Counted from the first letter of the stretch, positions 52,589 to 62,196 are shown. The stretch: DNA of 64,000 nucleotides from JAAYPI01 sp963668615 (GCA_963668615.2 CAXXCL010000003.1:186001-250000); one strand, 5' to 3'. The notes: generated by a model from the letters alone, not told the origin. Numbers and translations: made by a program.

Positions 52589-54022
52589 ATGAAAAGAACT
52601 TACCTTATCGTTTTTTCCTCACTACTTCTCGCAATGGTTGCATCTTGTACCAGCACAAAAACCATAAAAGAGAAAACAGACTGTACAAAAATAAAACACC
52701 TTGAATGGTCTCGTCAGGCTGTTATTTACGAAGTTAATTTACGTCAATATACGAATGAAGGAACAATCAAATCGTTTGAAGGACATCTTCCTCAATTAAA
52801 AAAATTAGGCGTTGACATTCTTTGGTTTATGCCGGTGTACCCTATTTCGGAGAAAAACAGAAAAGGAGAATTGGGTAGCTATTACGCAATCCAAAATTAC
52901 AAAGCTATCAACCCCGAATACGGTTCAATCGAAGAATTTAAAGAAATGGTACAAAAGGCACACCAACTAGGATTTAAAGTCATTCTGGACTGGGTGGCAA
53001 ATCATACCGGCTGTGATAATGTTTGGGTAGAACAACATCCTGACTGGTATGTAAAAGATAGTGTTGGAAACTTTGTTGGACCTTACGATTGGACAGATAC
53101 TTATAAACTTGATTACTCTAACAAAGAAATGCGTAAGGGTATGATAGACGCAATGTCCTTTTGGGTTAAGCATTGTGACATTGATGGATTTCGCTGTGAT
53201 GTAGCATTTGAAGTTCCCGTTGACTTCTGGGAAACAGCAAGAACGCAACTTGATTCTATTAAACCGATTTTCATGCTTGCTGAAGCAGAAAATCGGGAAT
53301 TGGTCCACAAATCTTTTGATATGCTTTATAATTGGCCTATAAAAGATGTGACAAATCAAATAGCAAAAGGAAAAAATGCTAAAAAAGCAGAGTATATCCA
53401 TGAATCGCTAAGTGCAAAAGACAAATCACCAATCAAAACAGCAGCAGACATTGACATTGTTCTTGCCAAACAAGACTCTATTTATCCCTGTGACGTATAT
53501 TTAATGAATTTTATCACAAATCACGACGAAAATTCATGGGCAGGGACAGAATTTGAACGATTAGGAGATGGAGTAAAAGCTTTTGCGGTACTTGCTTATA
53601 CATTAAATGGCATGCCTCTTATTTATACGGGACAAGAAGTTGGATTTAATCATCGTTTTAAGTTTTTTGCAAAAGACACAGCTCCAACGTGGGAAGAAAA
53701 TGACACGTTCAAATTTTATCAAAAGCTAAATCAACTTAAGCACTCTCAACCAGCTTTGGCAGCAGGAAAGAATGGAGGAAGGATGGTTCGTTATCAAACA
53801 AGCAATGACAAAGCTGTTTACGCCTTCTCGCGTCAACTTGACAAAAAAAATGAAGTTTTGGTCATGCTTAATTTAACATCAAATACCGTAAATATTAACT
53901 TCATCGACAAAACACCGAAAGGAAAATTTAAAAATTATTTTGACAATACAACTTCTTCTTTTGATGATAAAGAAGCAACAATCTCTATGAAACCTTGGGA
54001 ATATAGAATTTATGTAAAATAG
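52589..54022 (+). CDS. GH13 alpha-amylase-family lipoprotein
   Basis: A 477-residue enzyme with a lipobox (VASC, Cys at about residue 20), so exported and lipid-anchored. The TIM barrel has VYEVNLRQYTNEGT, ILDWVANHTG, DGFRCDVAFE with the nucleophile Asp204, AEAENREL with the acid/base Glu232, and TNHDEN with Asp313, so all three catalytic residues are present. A beta domain closes the chain. It probably hydrolyses alpha-glucans or maltodextrins. No SusCD pair is adjacent. Ends at a hairpin terminator. Confidence 0.92.
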   Translation: MKRTYLIVFSSLLLAMVASCTSTKTIKEKTDCTKIKHLEWSRQAVIYEVNLRQYTNEGTIKSFEGHLPQLKKLGVDILWFMPVYPISEKNRKGELGSYYAIQNYKAINPEYGSIEEFKEMVQKAHQLGFKVILDWVANHTGCDNVWVEQHPDWYVKDSVGNFVGPYDWTDTYKLDYSNKEMRKGMIDAMSFWVKHCDIDGFRCDVAFEVPVDFWETARTQLDSIKPIFMLAEAENRELVHKSFDMLYNWPIKDVTNQIAKGKNAKKAEYIHESLSAKDKSPIKTAADIDIVLAKQDSIYPCDVYLMNFITNHDENSWAGTEFERLGDGVKAFAVLAYTLNGMPLIYTGQEVGFNHRFKFFAKDTAPTWEENDTFKFYQKLNQLKHSQPALAAGKNGGRMVRYQTSNDKAVYAFSRQLDKKNEVLVMLNLTSNTVNINFIDKTPKGKFKNYFDNTTSSFDDKEATISMKPWEYRIYVK

Positions 54023-54047
54023 TTTTTTGTGATACCCACGTTTTTGT

Positions 54048-54090
54048 AACACATTTGTAAAGCTTTGCTGGTACAAATGTGTTATTTTTG
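54048..54090 (+). terminator. Terminator of the GH13 gene that also supplies a -7 box
   Basis: AACACATTTGTA and TACAAATGTGTT form a 12-bp perfect stem followed by ATTTTTG. The end reads TATTTTTG (54083-54090), a match to TAnnTTTG, 59 bases before the next gene. Confidence 0.7.
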
Positions 54091-54148
54091 CGAAAAATAG
54101 TACATTCTCTAATGATGTTTTTATCTTTAAGGTGATTAAAATATAAAA

Positions 54149-55294
54149 ATGAAGATACTTTTAATAGGCAAAAGTTTTCCATACAAAGGAGGTATAGCTG
54201 CCTTCAACGAACGACTCGCAATGGAATTGATGAGCGAAGGTAATGATGTAACAATCTACACCTACTCTCTCTTTTACTCGTTTTTGTCAAAATATACGAG
54301 CAATAGATTTAATAACAATGACAGCCCTATAAAGGGTTTGCACATTGAAGAAAAAATAGATAACTACAATCCTTTTGAGGCCGAAAGAATTAGTATTGAG
54401 ATAAAAAGAGCAAAATTTGATCTGATTATTTATTGTTATTCAGATGTGGCATCAGTAGGATGTTTTACTCTCATCGCAAAAAATAATAAGCAGTCGACAG
54501 TACAACTGGCACTATTACACCAAATAAAACCCGAGAAGGGAAGTTGTACTTTTCAAAAAATGTTTATTCCTTCGATGTTAAGCCAGATGGATGGGTTCAT
54601 TGCGATGTCTCAAAAAGTAATAGAAAATGTCAAATCGATTGATAAAAAAAATAAGCCGACACTATTTTCTCCCCATCCTATTTATGACCTTTTTGGAAAA
54701 GGTACCGACAAAAAATTAGCTATGTTACAACTTGGTCTAAATGCAAACTACCAATATGTGCTATTTTTTGGAGCAATCAAAGAAAGTAAAGGATTGGATT
54801 TACTTATTGAAGCTTTTGCTGATAACCGATTAAGAGGACTTCCCGTAAAATTGCTGGTTGTAGGTGACCTGAAAAACAATCAAGATTATTATTTTGATAT
54901 CATGTATGAGTATCGATTGAAAAATAATATAATTTTTGTTGATGAATATGTTCCTAATAATGTGGTCAGTCTTTATTTCTCAGCGTCCAGTATTGTCGCT
55001 CAACCTTATAAAGAAGTAAATCAAAGTGGCATTTTACAAGTTGCTTATCACTTTGACAAACCTATTCTGATTACGAATGTTGCTGACGGAGGAAACTCCA
55101 TCCCAAATAAAAAAGTAGGATACGTTATTAATCCTAATGTCACGGAAATTGCAGATGCATTGTTTGATTTCTTCGATCAAAAAAGAGAAGCCGAAATGGT
55201 CGAAAATGTAAAAATAGAAAAGAAAAAATATGCTTGGAGCAATATGACAAACATTATTTCTGAGTTGTACAACGACATTAAAAAGCAGAAATAA
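54149..55294 (+). CDS. GT4-family glycosyltransferase
   Basis: A 381-residue GT-B enzyme. It starts ILLIGKSFPYKGGIAAFNERLA, the donor-site half has YVLFFGAIKESKGLDLLIEAF, KLLVVGDLKNNQDY and FVDEYVPNNVVSLYFSASSIVAQPYKEVNQSGILQVAYHFDKPILITNVADG with the conserved Glu. It has no membrane segment. The sugar and acceptor are unknown. It sits alone between a GH13 gene and efp, away from any glycan cluster. Confidence 0.85.
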   Translation: MKILLIGKSFPYKGGIAAFNERLAMELMSEGNDVTIYTYSLFYSFLSKYTSNRFNNNDSPIKGLHIEEKIDNYNPFEAERISIEIKRAKFDLIIYCYSDVASVGCFTLIAKNNKQSTVQLALLHQIKPEKGSCTFQKMFIPSMLSQMDGFIAMSQKVIENVKSIDKKNKPTLFSPHPIYDLFGKGTDKKLAMLQLGLNANYQYVLFFGAIKESKGLDLLIEAFADNRLRGLPVKLLVVGDLKNNQDYYFDIMYEYRLKNNIIFVDEYVPNNVVSLYFSASSIVAQPYKEVNQSGILQVAYHFDKPILITNVADGGNSIPNKKVGYVINPNVTEIADALFDFFDQKREAEMVENVKIEKKKYAWSNMTNIISELYNDIKKQK

Positions 55295-55311
55295 AGGACA
55301 TTCAAAAAAAA

Positions 55312-55342
55312 TTTGAGAATTTAGAACAATTCACTAACTTTG
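55312..55342 (+). promoter_or_regulatory. Consensus promoter of efp
   Basis: TTTG at 55312-55315, 19 bp spacer, TAACTTTG at 55335-55342; the ATG is 53 bases downstream. Confidence 0.75.
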
Positions 55343-55394
55343 TGCCCCGAATTAATTCTAAATTAACAACTTACTTAACAGACAACTTTTCAAT

Positions 55395-55958
55395 ATGGCA
55401 ACTACAGCAGACATAAGGAATGGCATGTGCATTGAATTTAACAATGGACTTTATACTATTGTTGAATTTTTACACGTAAAGCCAGGTAAAGGGGCAGCCT
55501 TTGTTAGAACTAAAATGAAAAATGTACAAACTGGTCGTACATTAGAAAACACATTTAACGCAGGAGTGAAAATAGATGAGGTTCGTATCGAACGCCGTCC
55601 ATATCAGTTTTTATACAAAGATGATATGGGTTATAATTTCATGCATAATGAAACTTTCGAACAAATTTCTTTACAAAAAGACCAAATAAATGGTGCTGAT
55701 TTCTTAAAAGAAGGTACAAACGTTGATATTACAGTACATGCTGATACTGAAACTGTTTTGTTTGCCGATCTTCCTTTAAATGTAATTTTGGAAATCACTT
55801 ATACAGAACCTGGACTAAAAGGAGATACAGCTACAAACACCCTCAAACCTGCAACTGTGGAAACCGGAGCTGAAATTCGCGTTCCTCTTTTCATTAACAT
55901 TGGCGATAAAGTTAGAATTAACACGGTAGATGGTTCTTATGTAGAACGTACTAAATAA
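55395..55958 (+). CDS. efp: Translation elongation factor P
   Basis: A 187-residue EF-P with the three-domain layout. The tip loop of domain I is HVKPGKGAAFVRTKMKN with Lys32 at the position that is modified in many bacteria. Then EVRIERRPYQFLYKDDMGYNFMHNETFEQI, and the C-terminal GDKVRINTVDGSYVERTK. It relieves ribosome stalling at polyproline. No modification enzyme gene is adjacent. A terminator follows. Confidence 0.97.
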   Translation: MATTADIRNGMCIEFNNGLYTIVEFLHVKPGKGAAFVRTKMKNVQTGRTLENTFNAGVKIDEVRIERRPYQFLYKDDMGYNFMHNETFEQISLQKDQINGADFLKEGTNVDITVHADTETVLFADLPLNVILEITYTEPGLKGDTATNTLKPATVETGAEIRVPLFINIGDKVRINTVDGSYVERTK

Positions 55959-55987
55959 TAACGAAGAAAAGAGAGTTTTTCACAATA

Positions 55988-56020
55988 AAAAAGAGAGCCA
56001 AATATGGTTCTCTTTTTTTT
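55988..56020 (+). terminator. Terminator after efp
   Basis: AAAAGAGAGCC pairs with GGTTCTCTTTT (one G-T) over a short loop and is followed by more T. It may also serve the convergent Lrp-type gene. Confidence 0.8.
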
Positions 56021-56042
56021 ATAAATAGTTTACTAGCAATAA

Positions 56043-56504
56043 TTAAAAAATTGGCAATTCTTTTTTTATGCTTTCTTGTAAAGATATAAGGGTTTCTGTC
56101 GCAGTTACACCAGGTATTTCCTGTATTTTATTATTCAATAAACTCATCAAATGATGGTTGTCACAAGCATATAGTTTTACCAACATCGTGTATGGACCTG
56201 TAGTAAAATGACATTCTACAATTTCCGGAATCTTTTGCAATTCAGGAACAACATCCTTGTACATTGAACCCCTCTCAAGCTTTATTCCTATGTATGTACA
56301 GGTATTGTACCCCATCTTCTGTGCATTAACCTGATAACCGGAACCTTCAATAACGTCCATATCAATAAGTTTCTGAACTCTCTGATGTACAGCAGCTCTA
56401 GACACGCCACAAGCTTCAGCAACTTCAACAAAAGGAATCTTCGCATTTTTAATTATGATCTTCAAGATTTCCTTATCTAAATCATCTATCTTTTCCATAC
56501 ACAA
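56043..56504 (-). CDS. Lrp/AsnC-family transcription regulator
   Basis: A 153-residue regulator. The N-terminal winged helix-turn-helix (about 5-60) has LDKEILKIIIKNAKIPFVEVAEACGVSRAAVHQRVQKL. The C-terminal RAM domain (about 70-150) has the ligand-binding type sequence EIVECHFTTGPYTMLVKLYACDNHHLM. It may bind an amino acid and control nearby or distant genes; its targets cannot be seen. The codons at 56504 and 56498 (MEKIDDLD) are both possible starts, the second more likely. Confidence 0.9.
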   Translation of the reverse strand: MCMEKIDDLDKEILKIIIKNAKIPFVEVAEACGVSRAAVHQRVQKLIDMDVIEGSGYQVNAQKMGYNTCTYIGIKLERGSMYKDVVPELQKIPEIVECHFTTGPYTMLVKLYACDNHHLMSLLNNKIQEIPGVTATETLISLQESIKKELPIF

Positions 56505-56528
56505 AGTTTTAATTGATTCGGAGAAACA

Positions 56529-56560
56529 AAACCCACTGAAAGAAATTCTCCAGTGGGTTT
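56529..56560 (-). terminator. Terminator of the FKBP gene cluster
   Basis: AAACCCACTG and CAGTGGGTTT pair perfectly, 20 bases after the stop of the last FKBP gene on the minus strand, followed by a T-rich tract. Confidence 0.75.
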
Positions 56561-56579
56561 CATTGTTATTTAGAAATAA

Positions 56580-57455
56580 CTATTTCTTAATGATTTCCAA
56601 CAATTCTACTTCAAATACAAGAGTAGAAAACGGCTTAATTACACCCATTTCTCTTGATCCGTAAGCCAACTCGTAAGGAACGAAAAATTTATATTTTGAC
56701 CCTACAGACATCAATTGAAGACCTTCTGTCCAACCCGGAATAACTTGACTTAAAACAAATTCGGCAGGAGTACCACGATTTACAGAACTATCAAAAACAG
56801 TTCCGTCAATCAACGTTCCATGATAATTTACTTTAACCTTATCCGTTGGTAGAGGTTTTTCACCTTTTCCTTCTGTGATTACCTGATATTGTAATCCACT
56901 GGCTGTAGTTTGTACACCAGCCTGCTTTTTATTATTTTCCAAGAAAGCAATACCTGCTTTTTTGTTTGCTCCAAATTGTTGTTCCATCGCACGTTCTTGA
57001 ATGGATTCCATTTTCTTTTTTGCATACTCGGAAGCTTCCATCTTACTCATTGACGCTTTCTTGAGAAGAGCATCGTAAAAAGCTTTGTAGAATAAATCTT
57101 GGTTGATAGTTTTAGTACTATCACTACCAAACAATGCATGATTTAAATTAGGCACCATTTGTTCCTTAATTTGATCTCCAATTTGCAAACCGACCAAATA
57201 AGCTTTCTTTTTAGGAGTTGTTTCTCCGGAAGCTTCTTTTACACCCTTTATAAAATCTTCAAGGTTTGCGGTATCGATGTTCATTCTATTTTCCAGATAC
57301 TCAAAAAGACCATCTGTATTGGCAACACCAAAAGCATAAGATATGGAATCAATATCATTCTTCATCTCTACTTTCTTGCCATTTTTATCACAAGAAGTAG
57401 CAAAAAGGCTCAATAAAACAGCCCCAAACAAAAATAAAACACTCGTTTTTTTCAT
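56580..57455 (-). CDS. FKBP-type peptidyl-prolyl isomerase, lipoprotein form
   Basis: A 291-residue protein from the ATG at 57455, the first that yields a proper signal sequence (MKKTSVLFLFGAVLLSLFATSC) with a lipobox Cys at about residue 22. The N-terminal FkpA-type dimerisation domain (about 35-170) precedes the FKBP domain (about 185-290), with TASGLQYQVITEGKG, DKVKVNYHGTLIDGTVFDSSVNRG, VIPGWTEGLQLM and PYELAYGSREMG. It should act in the periplasm as a lipid-anchored folding helper. Third of three tandem FKBP genes. Confidence 0.92.
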   Translation of the reverse strand: MKKTSVLFLFGAVLLSLFATSCDKNGKKVEMKNDIDSISYAFGVANTDGLFEYLENRMNIDTANLEDFIKGVKEASGETTPKKKAYLVGLQIGDQIKEQMVPNLNHALFGSDSTKTINQDLFYKAFYDALLKKASMSKMEASEYAKKKMESIQERAMEQQFGANKKAGIAFLENNKKQAGVQTTASGLQYQVITEGKGEKPLPTDKVKVNYHGTLIDGTVFDSSVNRGTPAEFVLSQVIPGWTEGLQLMSVGSKYKFFVPYELAYGSREMGVIKPFSTLVFEVELLEIIKK

Positions 57456-57503
57456 TTTTAAAAAATTAAAATTATTCATATTCAATTAAATCGCTAATAA
57501 AAA

Positions 57504-58241
57504 TTATTTCTGAATTTCTAAAAGTTCAACTTCAAAAATCAACATAGAAAATGGAGGAATCACTTTACCTGCACCTTGTTCTCCATAAGCCAATTCATAA
57601 GGAATATACAGTGTGTATTTTGAACCCACGTTCATTTGTTGCAAACCTTCTGTCCACCCTTTAATAACCTGAGTTAATGGGAATGTTACAGGTTCACCTC
57701 TGTCTACTGAACTATCAAATTTCTTTCCGTTCAGTAAAAATCCTTCATAATGAACTTTCACTTTATCAGTTAGCTGAGGTTTTGGTCCCGTACCGGCTTT
57801 AACAACTTGATATTGTAGACCACTGGGTAATTCCACAACGCCTTCTCTCTTTTTGTTTTCACTCAAAAACTTTGCCTGATCTTCCTTTGCTTTACTATTT
57901 TCTTGTGCCTGCATTTTAGTCATATATTTATCTAAATAGACATTTGCCGAATCAGAGGTCATAACAAGGGTAGAATCAGATTTAATGGCTTTTTCAAAAG
58001 CTTCTGCAAAAACATTGATATCGTATTGACCACCAGGAAATTGAGTCATCTGTTGTTTAACTGATGTTCCCATGTTTACACCCAAGGCGTAACTTACAGA
58101 GTCCGTTGAATTGAGTAATTTTCTTGCAACCTGAACTTCATTTTTCGATTTTTTACTCTTCTTGGAAGATTCTTTCTTAGAAGCTTGTGCTGAAAAAGCA
58201 GCAAAACAACAAATAGATAATACGATTAATATTTTTCTCAT
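57504..58241 (-). CDS. FKBP-type peptidyl-prolyl isomerase, periplasmic form
   Basis: A 245-residue protein with a signal peptide (MRKILIVLSICCFAAFSAQA) and a very Lys/Ser-rich stretch after it (KKESSKKSKKSK). The dimerisation region with DSVSYALGVNMG is followed by the FKBP domain: LPSGLQYQVVKAGTG, DKVKVHYEGFLLNGKKFDSSVDRG, VIKGWTEGLQQM and PYELAYGEQGAG. A soluble periplasmic isomerase is likely. Its start overlaps the stop of the previous FKBP gene by 1 base (TAATG). Confidence 0.92.
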   Translation of the reverse strand: MRKILIVLSICCFAAFSAQASKKESSKKSKKSKNEVQVARKLLNSTDSVSYALGVNMGTSVKQQMTQFPGGQYDINVFAEAFEKAIKSDSTLVMTSDSANVYLDKYMTKMQAQENSKAKEDQAKFLSENKKREGVVELPSGLQYQVVKAGTGPKPQLTDKVKVHYEGFLLNGKKFDSSVDRGEPVTFPLTQVIKGWTEGLQQMNVGSKYTLYIPYELAYGEQGAGKVIPPFSMLIFEVELLEIQK

Positions 58242-58828
58242 TATTTTATAATTTTAAGTAATTCTACATCAAAAATCAATGTTGCATAGGGAGGAATTGA
58301 CTGACCAGCACCTTGTTCTCCATAAGCCAAATCATACGGAATAAATAGACGCCACTTAGCACCTTCCTGCATCAATTGTAAGGCTTCCACCCAACCTGCA
58401 ATCACTTGATTTACACCAAAAACAGCAGGTTCTCCCCGTTGTACAGAACTATCGAAAACTTTTCCATCAAGCATAGTACCATGGTAATGGCATTGAACCT
58501 TATCAGAAGCCGAAGGTTTACAGCCCTTACCTTCTTGTAAAATCTGATATTGCAAACCACTTGGAAGTTCTACTATACCTTCTTTTTGCTTATTTTGTTC
58601 CAAAAATTCTTGTCCAATTTGTTTATTGACCTTCTGCACTTTAGCAGCCAATTCGGTAAAATAAGCATCCAATACGTTTTTAGCTTCATCGTAGGAAATC
58701 TCAGGTTTCGTTTTTTCTAAAACATCCTTTACTCCTTGAACAAATTTCTCAATATTAACATCATTTATTCCACTACCGATTAAATTGTTACCGATGCTCA
58801 AACCTAGGGCGTAACTGACTTTCTCCAT
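58241..58828 (-). CDS. FKBP-type peptidyl-prolyl isomerase, cytoplasmic form
   Basis: A 195-residue protein with no signal peptide (MEKVSYALGLSIGNNLIG). It has the same plan as its two neighbours: an N-terminal helical part, then LPSGLQYQILQEGKG, DKVQCHYHGTMLDGKVFDSSVQRG, VIAGWVEALQLM and PYDLAYGEQGAG. It should therefore work in the cytoplasm, unlike the other two. First gene of the cluster, with promoter at 58867-58900. Confidence 0.92.
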   Translation of the reverse strand: MEKVSYALGLSIGNNLIGSGINDVNIEKFVQGVKDVLEKTKPEISYDEAKNVLDAYFTELAAKVQKVNKQIGQEFLEQNKQKEGIVELPSGLQYQILQEGKGCKPSASDKVQCHYHGTMLDGKVFDSSVQRGEPAVFGVNQVIAGWVEALQLMQEGAKWRLFIPYDLAYGEQGAGQSIPPYATLIFDVELLKIIK

Positions 58829-59295
58829 ATTTTTTACACGTGTTTTCTTTTAGTTTAAAAATCCCGCAAATATACTATAACTAATCAAGATTTAAACAAA
58901 AAAAAAGCAAAAGATTATTTTTTTGCAAATACTTAACTTTTTGAGGCACAGTATGCTCTATGTTGCAGATGTTTTTTACTCCCGAAATAATTTCCGCAAC
59001 CCGTTTTTTATACATATTTATTTTATTCTATTAAATTTTAATTACATTTGCAGCTGATAACCTAACTTCAGTACTATGGAAAGACTTCTCAAAGCAAAAG
59101 CAAAGGGCTTTTGGATATATTCATTACATTTGTTACTGCACCCGCTTTTGGGGATATTATCCTATTCTGTCAGGTATTTTTTCTTCCCAAAAAGTCAAAA
59201 AACATTGGTGTTTTTTTCAAAGTTGATATTTGACTTCCGCTATTTTCTCAAAAAAATAAGTTCTATACAACAACCTTTAACCGCAATATAAAGCT
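58829..59295. other. Intergenic region between the FKBP cluster and the T9SS type B gene
   Basis: Contains the minus promoter at 58867 and two + strand TACATTTG boxes, at 59043-59050 and 59125-59132. A 71-codon frame (59076-59288) ends 4 bases before the next gene; its sequence is low-complexity and hydrophobic without a recognisable family, so it is treated as leader, although a short coupled gene is not excluded. Confidence 0.45.
58867..58900 (-). promoter_or_regulatory. Promoter of the FKBP cluster
   Basis: On the minus strand TTTG at 58900-58897, 22 bp spacer, TATATTTG at 58874-58867. Confidence 0.55.
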
Positions 59296-62196
59296 ATGTT
59301 AGTAAGAAAAAAAACGCTGATTTTTTTCATTTTTTGTTGTGTTTTTAGCCTACACACAACAGCTCAAAAGAATGAAACTAAAAATATCTGCTCAGGTACC
59401 TCCACTACCCTAATTGCAACCACAGGAGATTCTTATTTGTGGTCTCCGGGCGGAGCGACAACTTCTTCCGTAACGGTAAGTCCTACTGCAACGACAAATT
59501 ATACTTGTAATGTTACTACAAATGGGACGACAATTAACACCGGGAATTTAATACTCGGGGGAGATTTTGAGTTTGCAATTCCTACAGGATTTAGTATGGG
59601 TTCTCAATTAAAATTGACAGGTAGCATTACTGACCCCATTACAAATATAACTTCAAATTTATACACACAAATGAACAATTTCGGAAGTGGAATGACTAGT
59701 GAAACGGCAGGAATTCTTAATGTTACCGGAGTTATGACAACCACTGACCCTTATCTACTAAAAGATGATCCTTCTAATATAACTTGGGCTAGTACTTGCG
59801 GAGGGTCATATTTTATTCATTTAGAAGACCACACAAAAGCTGATGGAACAGGAAAGATGTTAGCTGTTGATGGAAGCAGCGGTGGGGAAATATGGCGATC
59901 AGGCAATATGCAAATTAAGCCCGGAAAAACCTATCAATTTAGCTGTTGGGTTGCAAATATTGACGCTCAATTTGGAACTAGTGAATCAAAGATTGACCCT
60001 ATTACAGGAAAAACTATCATAACATCGCATGATATAAACACGTTAGCTGAATTAACTTTTACAATTCAGACAGGAAATGGAAATTCTACTTTTTCTACCT
60101 TTACGGTTTCTCAAATAGTAGGGAAATGGACTGAATACACAGGAACATACACTGTTCCTGGCACAGGAACTTCTACTTGGTGTAATATTTCGTTAACAAA
60201 TTCTACAGCAAACTCAGAAGGAAATGACTTTGCTATCGATGATATTTACTTTGGATTAGAACAGAGTACTAGTCCTGTAACTATCACAGACAATTTCACG
60301 GTAAATGTTGATACAAAAGCAACTATCAGCATGGCGAATATAACTGACTGTGCCAATAAAAGCACTACGCTTTCGGCTACGGTAACCGGAGGAACAAACA
60401 ATTCCATTGCATGGACAAAAAATTCGGCAGCAACGGCAGGAACAACAAATAGTCTACCTGTTACCGTTCCGGCAACTATCGGCAATAGCGATACATACAC
60501 GATTAGTGTTACTTCAGGCGTTTGTGCTGCGGAGACCAGTTCGGCCACAGTAACGGCTATATCGTGTACATCGAATCAGAAAGATACCATTTGTTCAAAC
60601 ACGACTCTCGTGCTAAATAGTAGCAATACCAATACCTATACCGGCATTTCATGGACACCTAGTACCGGACTTAGTGATGCAAACAGTGCTACTCCCACTT
60701 TTACACCTTCCGCCGCCGGCGATTTTCAGTTCACTATGACAGGTACAAACACTAGCACTTCTACAACCGAAACAATAACGGTAAACGTGAATGTACAAGA
60801 ACCTGCTACAGTGAGTTTGGAAGATCAAACTGTCTGCGAAAACTCGGCTATTACACTCGCTGCCACAGCATCAGGAGGAACAAACAACAACATTACTTGG
60901 ACACAAAACGGAACTTCTATAACAGGTTCAACAAGCAGCATTTCGAGCACTGCACCTACGGTTGGAAATACAGATACATATCGAATTACGATTACTCCAA
61001 CAGGTGCTTGTCCGGCAGTATTTGATGAAGGAACCGTAAGTGGAATATCTTGTAGTTCTATCGAAAATGATACTATCTGTTTAAATTCATCTATAATATT
61101 AAACAACAGTAATACCAATACCTATACTGGAATTTCATGGACACCTAGTACCGGACTTAGTGATGCAAACACTGCTACTCCCACTTTTACATCTACCGCC
61201 GCAGGTGATTTTCAGTTCATTATGACAGGTACAAACACTAGCACTTCTACAATCGAAACGATAACAGTAAAAGTAAACGTACAAGATTGCGGAATAACAA
61301 CAGTCATTGATACAACAGTTTGTGCGGGAGATTCTATCATCGTCGGACCTCAAATCTATCGTACTTCCGGTTCTTACTCGTACACCTTTGTGGGTGGTAG
61401 CCAATTGGGTGCAGATAGCACCGTGATTGTAAACTTAACTGTAGTGGAAATCAATATTATAGCTTCAAAAACTGAAATTTGCATAGGAGAAAGCCTCTCT
61501 TTACAAGGTAGTGCAAATAATAATTTAACTTGGACCGCACAATGGACAGCATTACCTACAGAATTGGAAATAAACAGTTCTACTGCAAAAACGACTGCTG
61601 TGAATGGAACAACAGATGGAAATTTTGATGTGACATTGAGTGCTTCCGTTACTAAAAGCGGAAGTGTAATTTTAGCAACGCCCTTAGTCTGTACGGCTAA
61701 AATTCCTATTACCGTTCATTCAAATCCTGTTATATCGGAAATTTTCACAACAGGAAGAAATGCAACCATCATCTTGAGCACAAATGAGGGAACAGCTCCT
61801 TTTACCTACACGATAGACAATGAGGACTATATTGTATCAAGTTTATCCGATTTAGCGATTGGAGAACATTCTGTGGAAATTACTGATGCAGAAGGATGTA
61901 AAACTTCCGGCATCTTTAATATTGTTCCGGTGCCCATTATTCCCGCCAAATTCTTTTCACCCAATGGTGATGGCGTAAATGACAGATGGGTTGTAAAAGG
62001 CATTGATTTTTATCCTGATGCTATCATCCAAATTTTTGACAGATTTGGAAAAGAATTGATTTCTTACCATGGCGATGATTTAGGATGGGATGGGATGTAT
62101 GATGGCAAGATGATGATGACCACGGACTACTGGTACCTCATTACAATAGATGAAATAACAAAAGTAATTTCAGGACACTTTACCTTAAAAAGATAA
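59296..62196 (+). CDS. T9SS type B-secreted multi-domain protein
   Basis: A 966-residue protein with a signal peptide (hydrophobic about 8-22, cleavage after TAQ). A PKD-like unit (ICSGTSTTLIATTGDSYLWSPGG) is followed by a beta-sandwich segment at about 90-320 starting NLILGGDFEFA, of the kind that binds carbohydrate. Ig/PKD-like repeats follow; a stretch with ISWTPSTGLSDAN occurs twice. The C-terminus FSPNGDGVNDRW...IQIFDRFGKELI...GWDGMYDGK...YWYLI is the gliding-motility-type (type B) T9SS signal. Surface or released protein; the ligand is unknown. Confidence 0.85.
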   Translation: MLVRKKTLIFFIFCCVFSLHTTAQKNETKNICSGTSTTLIATTGDSYLWSPGGATTSSVTVSPTATTNYTCNVTTNGTTINTGNLILGGDFEFAIPTGFSMGSQLKLTGSITDPITNITSNLYTQMNNFGSGMTSETAGILNVTGVMTTTDPYLLKDDPSNITWASTCGGSYFIHLEDHTKADGTGKMLAVDGSSGGEIWRSGNMQIKPGKTYQFSCWVANIDAQFGTSESKIDPITGKTIITSHDINTLAELTFTIQTGNGNSTFSTFTVSQIVGKWTEYTGTYTVPGTGTSTWCNISLTNSTANSEGNDFAIDDIYFGLEQSTSPVTITDNFTVNVDTKATISMANITDCANKSTTLSATVTGGTNNSIAWTKNSAATAGTTNSLPVTVPATIGNSDTYTISVTSGVCAAETSSATVTAISCTSNQKDTICSNTTLVLNSSNTNTYTGISWTPSTGLSDANSATPTFTPSAAGDFQFTMTGTNTSTSTTETITVNVNVQEPATVSLEDQTVCENSAITLAATASGGTNNNITWTQNGTSITGSTSSISSTAPTVGNTDTYRITITPTGACPAVFDEGTVSGISCSSIENDTICLNSSIILNNSNTNTYTGISWTPSTGLSDANTATPTFTSTAAGDFQFIMTGTNTSTSTIETITVKVNVQDCGITTVIDTTVCAGDSIIVGPQIYRTSGSYSYTFVGGSQLGADSTVIVNLTVVEINIIASKTEICIGESLSLQGSANNNLTWTAQWTALPTELEINSSTAKTTAVNGTTDGNFDVTLSASVTKSGSVILATPLVCTAKIPITVHSNPVISEIFTTGRNATIILSTNEGTAPFTYTIDNEDYIVSSLSDLAIGEHSVEITDAEGCKTSGIFNIVPVPIIPAKFFSPNGDGVNDRWVVKGIDFYPDAIIQIFDRFGKELISYHGDDLGWDGMYDGKMMMTTDYWYLITIDEITKVISGHFTLKR
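60615..61288 (+). repeat. Direct repeat inside the T9SS type B gene
   Basis: About 187 bp at 60615-60801 recur at 61102-61288 with few changes (both encode NTNTYTGISWTPSTGLSDAN). The unit length of about 487 bp separates the two copies. Confidence 0.75.

Noticed and set aside
59076..59291. 71-codon frame before the T9SS type B gene
   Set aside because: No family and an AT-rich leader-like sequence with a second promoter-like box inside; kept only as part of the intergenic description.
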